This document shows positions 46,525 to 58,177 of a DNA stretch of 64,000 nucleotides, in pieces. The notes under the pieces are model-generated. The model did no database searches, was not told the DNA's origin, and saw nothing but the letters and a program-made list of their open reading frames with translations. Every line of letters begins with the position of its first letter. Position 1 is the first letter of the stretch. Origin of the DNA: Furcasterigmium furcatum (lineage: Eukaryota; Ascomycota; Sordariomycetes; Glomerellales; Plectosphaerellaceae); the NCBI GenBank assembly GCA_001599815.1, contig BCIA01000005.1:413088-477087 (forward strand), read 5' to 3'. The translations under genes and the position numbers were made by a program.

Positions 46525-49500
46525 CTACCCCTCCATTGAATGCTCAGTCCACCCTCGGATGATGGCTAAATCGCCGCTTCGTGCAAACAGAATGTCCTTC
46601 TCCGTCAACGCACACACGATGTCTCTGCTTCCCGCAAACCAATCGCATGGGACAAAGAAGTGACGAAAGATCTTCAAAGCAGGTGTTGCGCCGCCGACGC
46701 TGCCACCACGCTTGTCCCCCAAGTCTGTGGAGCATACCCACGAAGAACGGTCAAGGAAAACAAGCTTTCCAGAGCCACGAAGGCCGATGATCTGTGAGAT
46801 TTTGCCCCTCATGGCAGTGATTCGGGAAGTCAGCGGGGAATGCGAAGCCGATGCTGGGGTGACGGAGTTGTCATTCTTGGTGTCTGCACTCAGTCCCCTT
46901 GCCGGTGATCTTTCCCATTCCACGCCAGGCAGCTGACTGTGCGTCTCACTGCTGACGATAAGCTTTTCGGTATCGTAAACTGAGATGCAATTGGTTCTCG
47001 GTGAGCCGTCCCGCTCGGAGAACTCGAGAACAAGGTGTTGTTGCTGCGTGAGGGCGAAGAGGAACGCCCCCTTGAGCTGAATACCATCCATGGGCAACTT
47101 CAACGAAATCGTTGCCACTTGTGCAAAGTCGTGCCATTGAAAAACCCGAGCAGTTCCGTTGTCGACACAAATCATGTGCCGTGATGATTGTGGATGCTCC
47201 ACCCATTTGCGGATTCCTGACGGGCATTTTCGTTGTGCCTCGTGATCACCGTCGAAAGAAAGGAGATGATCTGACTCTCGTGTCGAGATGACGACCTTGC
47301 CCGCCTCATCTCCAAGCATAGCGTCAAGAATGGCCTGTTCGCATGCAAGGCGTGACTGGAAGAGCAGTTCTACCTTTGCTGAGGCCCATTCCTCGCGCGG
47401 TTCTCTCTCCGGACTTGATGCAAAACGATCATGTTAGAGGCATCTATGCTCATGAGCGCACTTCTTTGTTTCGACCACACCAGAAGCCGGACTGGTGACT
47501 TATGTGTATGCAACGTGTGCAAATATCCAGCCGTCTTTAAGTCGTAGAGAGTGACTGCTCCGTCGTCTCTTCCGCAGAAAACAACGTTTTCTGTAGGGTG
47601 GACCAGCATGGCTGTCATCTTGGCTCTGGCTTCCAAGGAGACTGTTTCCACAATGGACGTCGAGGTCATGCCACTGCTACCATCGCTCAGTGACTCTCGC
47701 AGCAAGGCTTCTGGCTCCCACACAGTGCATTGCGCCCCCCGAATATCGGCCAGACGGAGATTGTCCCCAGCAAACGCAAGCTGTTTGATGAATGAATGGG
47801 TGGACTTGACTCGATAGAGAAGCCTCAATGTGTCGAACTCGTAGATCTGGATCACGCCATCGGCACCACCAGCTGCAAGGAGGCGGCCGTTCGGGCTTGC
47901 CACGAGAGTCTGGCAATTGGCCCGGAAACACTCCAGTTGCTCGTCACTGAACGGATCGATCAGAGCCAGGTCCCCGTCCAAGTATGCCACCGCGAGTAGC
48001 TCGATGGTTGGGTTTGGATTCATTACGATCGCAACAACGACGTGGCTGCTCGTTTCTCCACTGGGAAGCTTCTTGCCACAGCTCCCAATGTAGGCATCAT
48101 CTCCCATGTCCCATATAGTGATAGGCTGGCCGCTGTAAGCCACCGCGAGAATCTTGTGGGCGACGGACATTGACAGTGCGCAGGGTGATCGGCGTGGTGG
48201 GCGAGCCATGTCCGGGGTGTCGTACCAAGGCCGTGCTGGTTCTGGCAGGGCATCCATTGTAATATCCCAAGATGCCACAAAATTCTTGTAACTCGCAAGC
48301 AGAAGCAAGTTTCCCTTGAATTCCATTCCCAGCGGACGCGGGGGACTCTTGAGCTCGTGCGTGACAAGCCCTTTTCGGATGTCCCAGACCTTCACCATCT
48401 GTAAACCACAAGTGACGAGAAGATCACTCCGAGGCTTGAAGGTAATGAACTTGACTGCTTCGCCATGGTCCAGTACTCTGTACTCCTGGAAGGAGGTCGC
48501 GTAGTACAAAGTCGTCCTACCTGTCGTCAGACCAACAGCCAGGAACTCCTCTCCGTAATACACAGCGCTGGTTTGGCCTGGACTGAATGCCAAGGACACG
48601 AGCCTTTCATCCCACTGTTCGTATGCTGCAGTACGGACTTCCAGTCGGTGACCAGGGATGGCGATGTTCCGTAGCATGGACTCGCTTGGGCAGAATGGTG
48701 GGATTAGCGAGTAGATCGAGGCCGGGGAGTCGGTCAGTGCTGGAGCAAACATGGCCGGAACCCTCGCAAGGTCCATCACCCACTGCTGGAGAGCTCGCAT
48801 TCTGTTATCCAGGGGTGAACGCTCGACCGAACAAGCGTTAATGTATGCCTTGAGGTGCTTAGATGCGCGGGGGAGCTGGCTCAGGTCCTGAGAGCTGGCG
48901 ACAACCTCGATCCATGAGAGGACGTTGGCTTTGAGAAACTGCTGGGCCAGCTTGAACGTCTCAATAGAAAGAGGGTCCGCCCTGGATAAATGATATGGAA
49001 AAGCTGTGCAGGCATACGATGCGAAATCGGTTCGCTTTGGGGTCAGGCTGGTACAAGCGCGACGCCTGTTTGTCCTTGGCGGCTTCATCTCATCTCCTGC
49101 GAGATAGTTCAGACAAGTCCTTGCTATCCGCGTATGTGCCGTCTTTCTGTCGATAGCAAATTCCGAGTCGAGACCAGGACCGAGGAGAAACTCCCTGGCA
49201 GTTGCGTGCACCAGCTGGATCTTTCCGAATTTGTCCACGATGACCAACTCCCCGCATAGTGCAGAAATGCTTTCTTCCAACTTGGGGAACTCATCTTGGA
49301 TGTCCAGACGCAGAGCACCGCTCAGTTCGCCAGTTGTCATCGGTCGAACTGCACACGTAGCCCACTGGAGGACAGCTTGGGCAAGCACTTTGCCCCTGCC
49401 TGTTTGAGACATCGAGTCCAGAATCCTCTGGTAGAGAGGCTCCATCCCTCTTGGCACGTCTTCGAGAACCCGAGTGATCTCCTTCTTGCTGTGGCACCGC

Positions 49501-51212
49501 ATAAGCTCTTTCAGGACCAATATTGTCCATAAGAAGGATCCCCTGGATTTGTCGAGGATTGTCTCCACCAGGGCCGCCCGATCTTCTGCTCCAACAACTC
49601 GAAGGGACTGGGACTGAGATTCAACCATGAGCCGCAGGTCTGATAGCGTGTCCGAAACTGACATTGAGACAGATTGCGCTAAGTTCACCGGGATCGCTGA
49701 AAGCCCTCGAGTCAATTGTGTCGTGTCCCGGCTGGTGATGAGGATTCTCAACGGGAGCAATCCATCTTTCCTGGCGTTCATGAAGTCAAGTAGGGTGGAA
49801 GAGCTGAAGCACTCATCGATTGCATCGATGACCCAGAAATGCCTGGCTGTCGATGGAACCCTAAATATGCCTGTTGTGAACAAGACTCTCCATAGGGTTC
49901 GTTCATCAAGCTGGTCCAGTCGGGTGTCGTCGTCTCTCATCTGGAGAACAGCTTGCCGAGTTTCGGGGTGCGTAACTGCCATTTGGAATGCCAAAGATAG
50001 GAGGCAACGGCTGAGGCGGGACTTGTATGTGTCTCCATGCTTGAAAAAGAAAAAGCTGACGGCCTCCTTGGATGCCCGGAGCTGGGTAACTGTGTAGCCT
50101 GCCAACACGGACTTGCCTGTCGCAGGCTTGCCTTTGATCCAGAGGATTATGTTCCGTTCTGACTGCCCTTCCCTCCATTGAATGAAGTTTTCTTTGGCAC
50201 TTAGCCACTGGCACGAATCTGGAATCCGCGCTTCAGATAGGGTGAGTAGATCGTCCTCATAGTCTTCAGTGGAAATGCCCAGATACTTTTTCAGCTCTCT
50301 GGTTTCTTCGCGCTCCTCGTTTGCGCCCAATGAGGGCCTGTCAATCGACTGCATAGCTACTGTGGATGCCAGTGCGTTTCGTAGAGCAACGTAGTTGGGA
50401 TCCTGCGGCGTGTCGAATTTGCAAATTGACCGGTGGTCGGCATTCATCGGGATCTGTTTCTCCTCGCGATACCCCAGCACCGCTGATTCAGAATCGACAA
50501 TGGGGGAGCTGAAAGGCTTCGTGACCTGTGTTTCGTAGAATGACCAAAGTTCGAGGCTGGCAGAGACATGGCGGAACTCGTCGTTGATAACTTGTATAGC
50601 CCCCGAATTTCGCTCCAAGTCGCCGACGTAAGCTCTCTCGGAGGCAACTCTGAGAACATTCTTCAAAAGTTTCGCCGAGTCAGATCCGCGATGCGGCGTG
50701 GCAAGGAAGTAAATCACCGCAAGCCGGTCGGCGATTCCACGCTGCGCTGCATCTTGTTTGGCCAGGATATATGCCTTCTTGATAACCAGCCCGCCCATGC
50801 TGTGCCCGACAGCAATGATCGGAGTGTCTGAGCTAGCAAGGCATGGTGACGTGCTGAGTGCCCCAAGGAACGACTTGCCAATGTGGTGGATGTTCAGACA
50901 GTCTTCCTTGCCCTTCAGATAATCCGAGTCGTACCCGTATGTGTGAATGCGAACATATCGGAAAGCTCGGTCTTTCGGCAGCCATTCCTGCGGCCAGTAA
51001 TGGCACTGCGACATCGTTTTGCTCCATGGCTTTCTTGAGCCGCCACCCAGTCCATGGACGAAGATCAAGTCGACCTTGACATCGTCTGGAGAGGACAAGA
51101 GGGTCAACCCAAGCGGACCTTTCGGGTTTTCTACCCCGCCTTCCAAGGTTGAAGTTGATGTTCTTGAGAGAGTTTTCGACAGAGAGAAGGGGCTCCGGGA
51201 TATTGTTGTCAA
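46525..51212 (-). pseudogene. Lipase-like-NACHT-WD40 STAND receptor (NLR-like), frame interrupted at a (GA)n run
   Basis: The long frame 51212-47370 (1280 codons) encodes an alpha/beta-hydrolase domain with DLIFVHGLGG (48-57) and GHSMGG (136-141, nucleophile Ser). A NACHT domain follows with Walker A GKPATGKS (361-368) and Walker B HFWVIDAIDEC (459-469). Helical linkers and degenerate WD repeats fill the rest. The frame ends prematurely, but the expected C-terminus (ISTRESDHL, RKWVEHPQSSRHMI) continues in another frame over 47319-46525. The shift maps to TCTCTCTC at 47402-47409 (GAGAGAGA on the coding strand): the two frames differ by two bases there. The 5' end is unresolved: no ATG precedes the hydrolase domain in frame. 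Such proteins act in fungal allorecognition and immune-like cell death. Confidence 0.8.
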
Positions 51213-51658
51213 CCTACGACTAACATCGCCCGGTGGTGATAAGTCGCGTTCGGTCCGTCGGTGTAATCTGAGGAAGGGCGACGGTCAGTCAGAAGAAGAA
51301 AGAGGGGGATAAGGGGTTGAGGAAAACTTACCACCATCGAAGCCCGGGCATGGGTTGCCGAACAGAGCCGTGCGCTCTATCGGCGACATTTGTGTCTTCT
51401 GGAAAGTTGACTTGACGGATTGATGCTTTCAACTTCTTTGGCAGAAACTGAAGAGTCCAGCGACTCCAGCAGATGGTTCCGGAATCCAGACAGCCAGACC
51501 CCGGTCCTCACGGTTGGCTCTCTCCACCAATTACGCGCCCCCAGTAACCGCCCACTACTATCCCCGCACATGGCCGAGGAAGAGCGAGGACACGATGATT
51601 GCGCTCTTCATCAAGGGTGCGCCAGAAAAAACGCAAACCACAGCGACAAGTCTGCGCA
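51213..51658. promoter_or_regulatory. Divergent region, NLR 5' end / deaminase promoter
   Basis: It contains a good GTAAGT donor at 51330 (minus) and a CTCAG acceptor near 51270, so an upstream NLR exon may exist here (ATG near 51404, minus), but its phase does not fit the long frame. Confidence 0.4.
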
Positions 51659-52198
51659 ATGGACTCCGAGACGATATACCCAACATTCCCGGTGGGAGAC
51701 CATGAGGCTTTCATGGACTACGCCCTGGAGCAGGCTCGCAAGTCCCCGCCCGCAGGCAATAAATTCTGTGTAGGGGCTGTGCTCGTCGACACCGACAGGG
51801 GAGACGTCCTCGCCACAGGTTTCTCCCTCGAGTACCCACGAGACTACAAGGGCGACTTGGGAACGACACACGCCGAGCAGTGCTGCTTCATCAAGATCGC
51901 AGACAAGCACGGCCTCCCTGAGGAGCGCATTGGAGAGGTCCTACCCCCCAACACGGTGCTGTACACGACCATGGAGCCCTGCAACGAGCGCCTCAGCGGC
52001 AACACGACCTGCGCGACTAGGATCCTGAGGCTAAAAGGCGCCATCAAGACAGTGTATGTTGGAATCAGGGAGCCCGGCACCTTCATTGCGAACAATGACG
52101 GATGGGAAAGACTCGAGGCTGGGGGGGTCAAGGTGGTGTGCCCGGTCCAGCATTGGGAGGAGAAGATCACACAGGTGTCGATGGCTGGCCACTCCTAA
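51659..52198 (+). CDS. Zinc-dependent CMP/dCMP deaminase-family protein (DRAP-deaminase-like)
   Basis: Single exon, 179 residues, ATG at 51659; the frame is open upstream but this Met begins the conserved region. Zinc-site motifs of the cytidine-deaminase fold are clear: THAEQCC (His ligand and catalytic Glu) and MEPCNERLSGNTTC (two Cys ligands). The extra residues between the two cysteines and the following RILRLKGAIKTVYVGIREPG match the branch containing the riboflavin-pathway deaminase (Rib2 C-terminal type). Likely cytosolic hydrolytic deaminase of a pyrimidine or pyrimidine-like substrate; riboflavin involvement is an inference. It is followed after 253 bp by the ketosamine-kinase-like gene on the same strand. 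Confidence 0.85.
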   Translation: MDSETIYPTFPVGDHEAFMDYALEQARKSPPAGNKFCVGAVLVDTDRGDVLATGFSLEYPRDYKGDLGTTHAEQCCFIKIADKHGLPEERIGEVLPPNTVLYTTMEPCNERLSGNTTCATRILRLKGAIKTVYVGIREPGTFIANNDGWERLEAGGVKVVCPVQHWEEKITQVSMAGHS

Positions 52199-52451
52199 GC
52201 AGGGGAATCGGGATTTGGGCCGGTCGCCGGAGACCTGCCAAGGAGGTCTGGGAGCCGCCCGACCGCAACAGCCACCGTGGTGATCATACTACTACCAATC
52301 ATAGTGTGGGGGTACCTGGGACGAGATTCTCCAATTATTATTCGCCCCTAGAACTGGAGTGTTGCCCCTCACCCCGAAGTGTAAACCGTGCAGTCCTGCT
52401 TGCAACATTTCTCACCCTTTCATACCTAATTCCACGCATGATTGGAGGAAC

Positions 52452-53679
52452 ATGAGGTATTCGGATGCAGATGTACTGGAGCTCGAGGCGAATGATCCTC
52501 CAGTCGACCCCGCAGTGCTCAGAGGTAAGTGACCCTGGTCAGCAACAAACCAAAGTATTCACCACCTTGGCACCTCCCAGAGCTCCCCGAAGGTTGCACT
52601 ATCACATCCACGGAGATCCACGGCGTCAGCTTTTGGGCTAGCACTGCGCGCATCAATGTTTCCCTCAACGATGGCTCACCACAGTCGTTCTTCCTCAAGG
52701 TCCTGTCGAAGGACCGGGGGAGAGAGATGGTCCAGGGCGAGTTTGAGTCGATGAAAGCCATCTTCGGCGTGCACCCGGGATTCGTCCCGAAACCTATTGC
52801 ATGGGGAACGTATGTCAGCGTGCCAGACACGCACTTCTTCCTCTGTGATTTCCGCGAGATGACCGACGACATGCCCGATCCGCACCGGTTTGCCGAACAC
52901 CTGTCGACGATGCACCAGAAGAGCATTTCGCCCACTGGAAAGTTTGGCTTCCACATCACGACCTACGCCGGCAACCTGCCGCAGATGATTGAGTGGGAGG
53001 ACAGCTGGGAGACATTCTTCACCAAGAGCATGAGATGTGCTCTTGACCTGGAAATCGAGCGCAAAGGTTCCGACGAAGAGCTCGACCACCTCTCCCAGGC
53101 CTTGTTTGAGAGAGTCATTCCAAGGCTTCTCCGGCCCCTGGAAAGCCAGGGTCGGACGGTCAAACCATCGCTTGTCCATGGGGATCTCTGGTACGCCAAT
53201 TCCGGAATCGACGTGGATACGGACCAGCCTTTAGTCTTCGACGCGTGTTGCTTCTTCGCCCATAATGAGTGTATGTCATACCACATAACGTGAGTAACAT
53301 AGCGCTTCGTTTGGCTGACATGTAGTGGAAGACGAATTTGGGCAATGGAGACCCGCTTGCAATAGGTTCGGGGCTGAATACATTGCCGCGTACAACTCGT
53401 TCGTCCAGATCTCACCACCAGAGGAGGATTTCGAGGGTCGCTTGGACCTGTACAGATTGTAAGGACCTAAAATGAGCGAACCACAACACGTGAAAAGGCT
53501 GACAAGGTCTTAGACGGTTTGACACCCACGTGTCCGCCCTTTTCGTGGAGAATGAGACACTGCGGACACAGTAAGTTGAGAGATCTGTACACCTCGCGCC
53601 AGGCGCAGCCTCAGTGACTGATCGCAGCAGGGTCCTCGATGTGATGAGGAGCTTAGTCGACAGATATGGAAAGCTGTAG
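52452..53679 (+). CDS. Fructosamine/ketosamine-3-kinase family protein
   Basis: Five exons: 52452-52524, 52581-53270, 53326-53458, 53514-53570 and 53628-53679, total 334 residues (333 if the last acceptor is the next CAG). The protein-kinase-like (APH) fold shows FFLKVLSKDRGREMVQGEFE with the ATP-binding Lys, FFLCDFREM as the hinge, and PSLVHGDLWYANSG as the catalytic loop, followed by VFDACCFFAHNE as the metal-binding segment. The order and the terminal RLDLYRLRFDTHVSALF match the ketosamine-3-kinase family, which phosphorylates protein-bound or free glycation products and so triggers their removal. Cytosolic. Substrate here is unknown. Confidence 0.85.
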
Positions 53680-54509
53680 TCAATTGAGAGCGCGACTCTT
53701 GATTACCCAAGCCTACGGCAGGGATCAGCAATGTGAGGCAGCGCTGGAAATAGCCAAGGTCCTGATAGGACCAGAAACATAGGTCGGCACAATGAAAGAC
53801 CGCGTGACAGTCCCAATGAAATCCCAAAACACCCAGTACGTTCCCACCGAAGTGAGGGTGCAATACCAATTAACAATCAACATCGAGGAACGACTGGGCG
53901 CCGTAGGTTGCACACCTTCGACCCACGGAGCCGTCGACTTTGAAGTCGTCGACGACGGGAGCGGGCCAACCTTTTAACATCACTAGGGGCCGCTCGGTGT
54001 ACCAGAGCAGCCGTCCGATTCGTGGCGCGCCCTTCGACAACCGGGGAGCATGCATGTTCATACCCGATGAACAGCCCAGCGAGACGCCCGACCTCTGCCA
54101 TTTGAGCCTGGACCAGACTATGACTAGTTGTATCATGTCAAAAATTACCAGAAGTGACGACATGTCAGTATGCGAGGCGTGGGCTCGGAGGGGCTCGGTG
54201 AGGGCGCCTTGGGGGATGGCGACACAAATGAGGATGACAACGTGGATGATGACCGTGACGGTGACAATGGTTCCGATCTTGCGTGAAGCTCGAATGGGGG
54301 CGCGGAGGGTAGAATCTCAGCTCTAGGTGCACTCTCCACCGTTCTTGGGACGGTTGACTTGTTCAGTGTTGGACTCGTATGGGTGTGAAATAGCTGTATG
54401 GATTGTTCGCACCGTTGTCCAGGGGTTATTGGGGTGAGACATCCACATTACATTTGCCTGCTAGATTAGGGGACCTATGGTGAGAATCTCCAGTTGCCGG
54501 TTTGTCCAT
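53680..54509. other. Intergenic, no gene recognised
   Basis: About 830 bp between convergent genes. Open frames on both strands (53725-54163 minus, 53792-54326 plus) have no family resemblance; GATGAC/GTGACGGTGAC-type microrepeats occur near 54232-54270. Confidence 0.4.
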
Positions 54510-55591
54510 TTAGAATCCTGCATCACCGCCCAGGACAGCTACGACCTCGCCGCTCATATAGCTTCTGGTAGGGTCCACCACATCAACGTAATGAGGCGCA
54601 ACCTCGGCCGGCTGAGCCAGACGGCCCATCCGCAAGAGCTGTGTCGCATTCATAACCAGCTCAGTGGAAAAGCCGCCTGATGCGAGGAACGGCGTGTAAG
54701 TCAGAGGCGGGGCAACACCATTGACTCGAATACCGCGAGGTAGCAGTTGCTGGGCCAAGGATCGAATGGTATGGGTGATCGCTGCCTTTGAAGAGCCGTA
54801 GATGACTGAAGTGCCGACGGGGTGGCCAATCAGGCCGGATGAAGTCGTGACAATGCTGCCACCTCGTGGCAGAACTCGCGCAGCAGCACGCGTCAGCCAG
54901 AGGGGGGCGAAGACATTGACTCGGTAGACTTGCTCAAGCTCCTCCGTATCGAGTTGGTCCATTGGAAGCCAATTTGGTCCCTGGATGTTCCCGGCATAGC
55001 TGGACAGTGGTTAGTTAAGGTTCCATTGCACAATACCAAGCAAGATTTCACCATCACTTACCCGGCATGGTTGATCAATACATCCAAACCACCCAGTAGT
55101 CGGTGAGCCTCGTTGACGAGTTCACCACAAAATGTCTCGTTGGTCAGATCTCCGGGAATGCGCTCGAAGGACAAGTTCTCCCGAGCCAGGACGTCTTCCA
55201 ACGCCTGTGCATCCTCTTCCTCCGAGGGAAGGTAGTTAATAGCAACCTGAGCACCTTCACGGAGGTAGGCGATGACGATGGCTCTTCCAATTCCCGAGTC
55301 ACCTCCAGTGATCAGTGCCTTCATCCCTGTAAGACGACCACTTCCGCGGTAGCTGTTCTCGCCGCAGTCGGGAGGGTATTCGAAATCTGTATGAAGGACG
55401 GGAAAGGTCTGAGCTGGAAGCTGCAGCGTCATGTTTCTGTACCGAGCCAGAGGGTCGATCAGAGGCACGGCTTGTCTTGTTAGTGCCCGTCAGAACCGTG
55501 GAACAGAAGATAGCTCACGGCTCGTGATGCATTCAGCGGCGTGTGCCATGCCAAGAAGAATGATCGCAATTCTGAAGGATGATCGGAGCAT
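54510..55591 (-). CDS. Short-chain dehydrogenase with predicted signal peptide
   Basis: Three exons on the minus strand: 55591-55519, 55470-55062 and 54999-54510, total 323 residues. Motifs: ALITGGDSGIGRA (cofactor loop), INHAG in place of the usual NNAG, and TSSGLIGHP then YGSSK (catalytic Tyr and Lys). The class resembles bacterial YhxC/glucose-dehydrogenase-type SDRs, with the N-terminal extension FEYPPDCGENSYRGSGRL. Exon 1 encodes a hydrophobic leader (SFRIAIILLGMAHAAEC), suggesting secretion or ER residence, unusual for this class. The 48-bp first intron uses the second of two nearby AAG acceptors to hold phase. If exon 1 is not used, no in-frame ATG starts before about residue 36. Confidence 0.85.
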
Positions 55592-57102
55592 CTTGGACGT
55601 TGGGTCTGTGGGAAAGGGTATTGTGGCAAATGTGGTCGATGTGCAGGTCAAAGAGGTAGTGGAAACTGCTGATTTGGCTTTGTGTTGTCGCACCGAAATC
55701 GAGGGTCGCACTTCCGTCTATTTATCTTCTAACTCCAAATCTAGTCCTTCTAATGATTTTAATTTTGGCGGAGATATCAGTACATGTCCGCGCCGTATAG
55801 CTACAGAGTGGCTGAGAAGATCACTTGGCATCAGCGTTCGGGGGCCGTGTTCTAAGCCTCACGCCCATGCATTGGCAGACATCCTAGTCATGACACGGCA
55901 TGGCGATCATGCTTGGATGATCAAAGCCTTAACTGGAAAGACGAGGGTGCAATGAATTTAGATCAACCTCAGCTTAACCAGTTTGGAAAACAAGCCATTT
56001 GCTATTCCGGGTCAGATTGCTTTCGTAGAGGGGCTTAGCACGCCGCTGACGCATTCTCACCAAGGAGACTATCGTATGGGAAGATCGTTATTGAAGTCCG
56101 TTGAATCCCGACACTGTCGAACGTATGACTTTCCATGTATAGCTACTCATTGAACTAATTCTGATGCTATCCGCAAGATTCGGGGTGCTTCCACGTTGTG
56201 GCACACTCAACATCGTCGATCAAGCAGCCCTAACATGACCCCATGCCTGTCGCCGGAATTCCAGACAGGCCATCGTGGCAGACAGGATACCTCGGGTATA
56301 CATATCAGAAAATCAGAATCGGTTAGCGGGAAGTCAAGAGCAGGGGGGCCAAGAGCTGCTCCCTTCGCTTGCTGGCTGAGTCCTTTTCCCCGGACATAAC
56401 GGCTCAGGGTCAGCATGTGTACGCGTATGTGTTGAACGCATCTGAGCTTTCAGTGGTCGTGAGAATGTGGGTCGTATACTTGGCCTATGTTGTGACGGCC
56501 CACTGTCATGTCACTTCAATGATGAACGAGCTCCTCTTGACTTTAATTTGCCGGCATAATGAACCACTTTGCGGCCAGACACGAGGGCTGTGAGCCGAAG
56601 AACGCGCGTGCCAAGTGAGCTGCTGATTTGAGCCCTACGGGGCGTGAGCAATACGGGATACCCTGCTGCCCGGCGTATTTTGCCGCCAGAGCTCGGAGAT
56701 AGAGTCAAACTCCATATGGACCCTGGCCAGAATGTTACAGACCAAGTTTCGCGTCGTACGATTCTTCTTGGTCATTCCAAAGGCGGAGGATGGCCCCTTT
56801 TTGAAATGAAGGATTCGAGATCGGCCGCATACTCGCTGAATAAACACATCGACGAGCTACGAGGTACTCCGTAAAAGAGAATAAGAACCTCACTGGCTCA
56901 ACGTACCGCAAGGCACCACATCTAATATCGGTAAGAATCAGCCACACGAGTAAAAATAGAATTGTCAACAGTGAAAGGCAAAAAGGCTACCCCAACGCAG
57001 CTTGTCGTCAATCTGAGATTCCCGGAGACAGTTGCGTCAGGTTTCATTCAAGACCATGTCCGGCCATCTGTTCTTTATTCTGCAATTTCATATTTTCCCT
57101 TC
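55592..57102. other. Long intergenic region, no gene recognised
   Basis: About 1.5 kb with scattered short frames only. It contains the promoter of the signal-peptide SDR at its left end. Confidence 0.45.
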
Positions 57103-58177
57103 CTAAACCTTGATATAAGGAATACCAGTCAGCTTGAAAGCCCTCTCGCTCAGCACCGGCTCATTCAGTGGTCTGTTCCTGACAACGTCGTCGGGCTGGC
57201 CATTGCGCTTGGCCTCGTTGGTGCCCGTGTGGCGGGCATTGGGCCAATGCGTCGTGCCGAGCTTGTTATCCCACGCGTGCTTCTTGCGGATGAGATCTTC
57301 CTGGGTGGCGTCTTCGACGGGCATGTAGCAGGTGTACACAGCCAGCCTGTCCTGCTTGCCGGAAGCAGGGACGTTGTAGTGAGGCGTGCGGGAATCCCAG
57401 AGGAGCAGGTCACCGGGCTCGGCCTCCACCTTGATCCACTCCAGTCCGGCATCTTTGAGCCACTGCATGCCCGCATCGGTGAAGCCATACCACTCGGGGG
57501 TCCAGGCAGGGATGCGCTCTTCATGTTTCATGGCCTCGTGGAATTTCTCACTGAGCAGGTGGCCACCCTTGCAGACGATGAGGCCGCCGTCGTTGGGACC
57601 GTTGGGCTGGAGGTTGACGAGGCCCTGAAGACAACGGAATCCGGGCTTTGCGGGGTCTTGGTCTTGATGAGGCCAAGGCTTGTTGGCGGGGAGGTTAGTG
57701 CGGTTGGCAAAGCCGTAGTTGATGGCGTCGAAGGATACGAGGAGGTCCTCGGTGGCATAGACCTGCTCGAAGGCACCGACAACGCCGGGCTCAGAGCGAA
57801 TAGCCCAAACGAAGTCTTCGTGGACGGCGGCATAGTTCAGGAGCATGCCCTTCTCGTTGATGACCGGCAGTTTATCGGGGTGGACGGTCGTGGGATCATC
57901 CCGCTTGTAACCCTTGCCACTGTAGTCTAGGTCAGTAAGTTTGATCCCGATGCCTTCCTTCTACTCAAACTTACAAAGATTCGAGCAAAGTGAACATCTT
58001 GTCGGCGTAGGTCAGGGCCCTTTCCTTGGGGACGGCGCCCTTTACAACGGCGTAGCCGTCACGGATGAGATCGTCACGCCAGTCACCGAAGGTTGGGTCG
58101 GTGCCATCGACTTTGAGCGCCGGCTGGGCCGGACGCAGGGAAGGTGTGACCCTCTGGGAGGTGATGGTAGTGGCCAT
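57103..58177 (-). CDS. Phytanoyl-CoA dioxygenase (PhyH)-like Fe(II)/2-oxoglutarate oxygenase
   Basis: Two exons on the minus strand: 58177-57975 and 57919-57103, total 339 residues. The acceptor CTACAG at 57920 was chosen because it gives LLESFGKGYKRDDP, the usual start of the domain's second unit. Iron ligands: WPHQDQDP (HxD) and a distal RTPHYN, with the following Asp-Arg as the 2-oxoglutarate-binding Arg. GLVNLQPNGPNDGGLIV and the surrounding core match fungal PhyH proteins. Such enzymes hydroxylate fatty acyl or terpenoid substrates; in meroterpenoid clusters they perform multi-step oxidations. No peroxisomal signal is obvious. Same strand as the FAD monooxygenase upstream. Confidence 0.88.

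Noticed and set aside
56962..57930. 322-codon plus-strand frame
   Set aside because: Antisense of the PhyH gene, which has iron ligands and a good intron.
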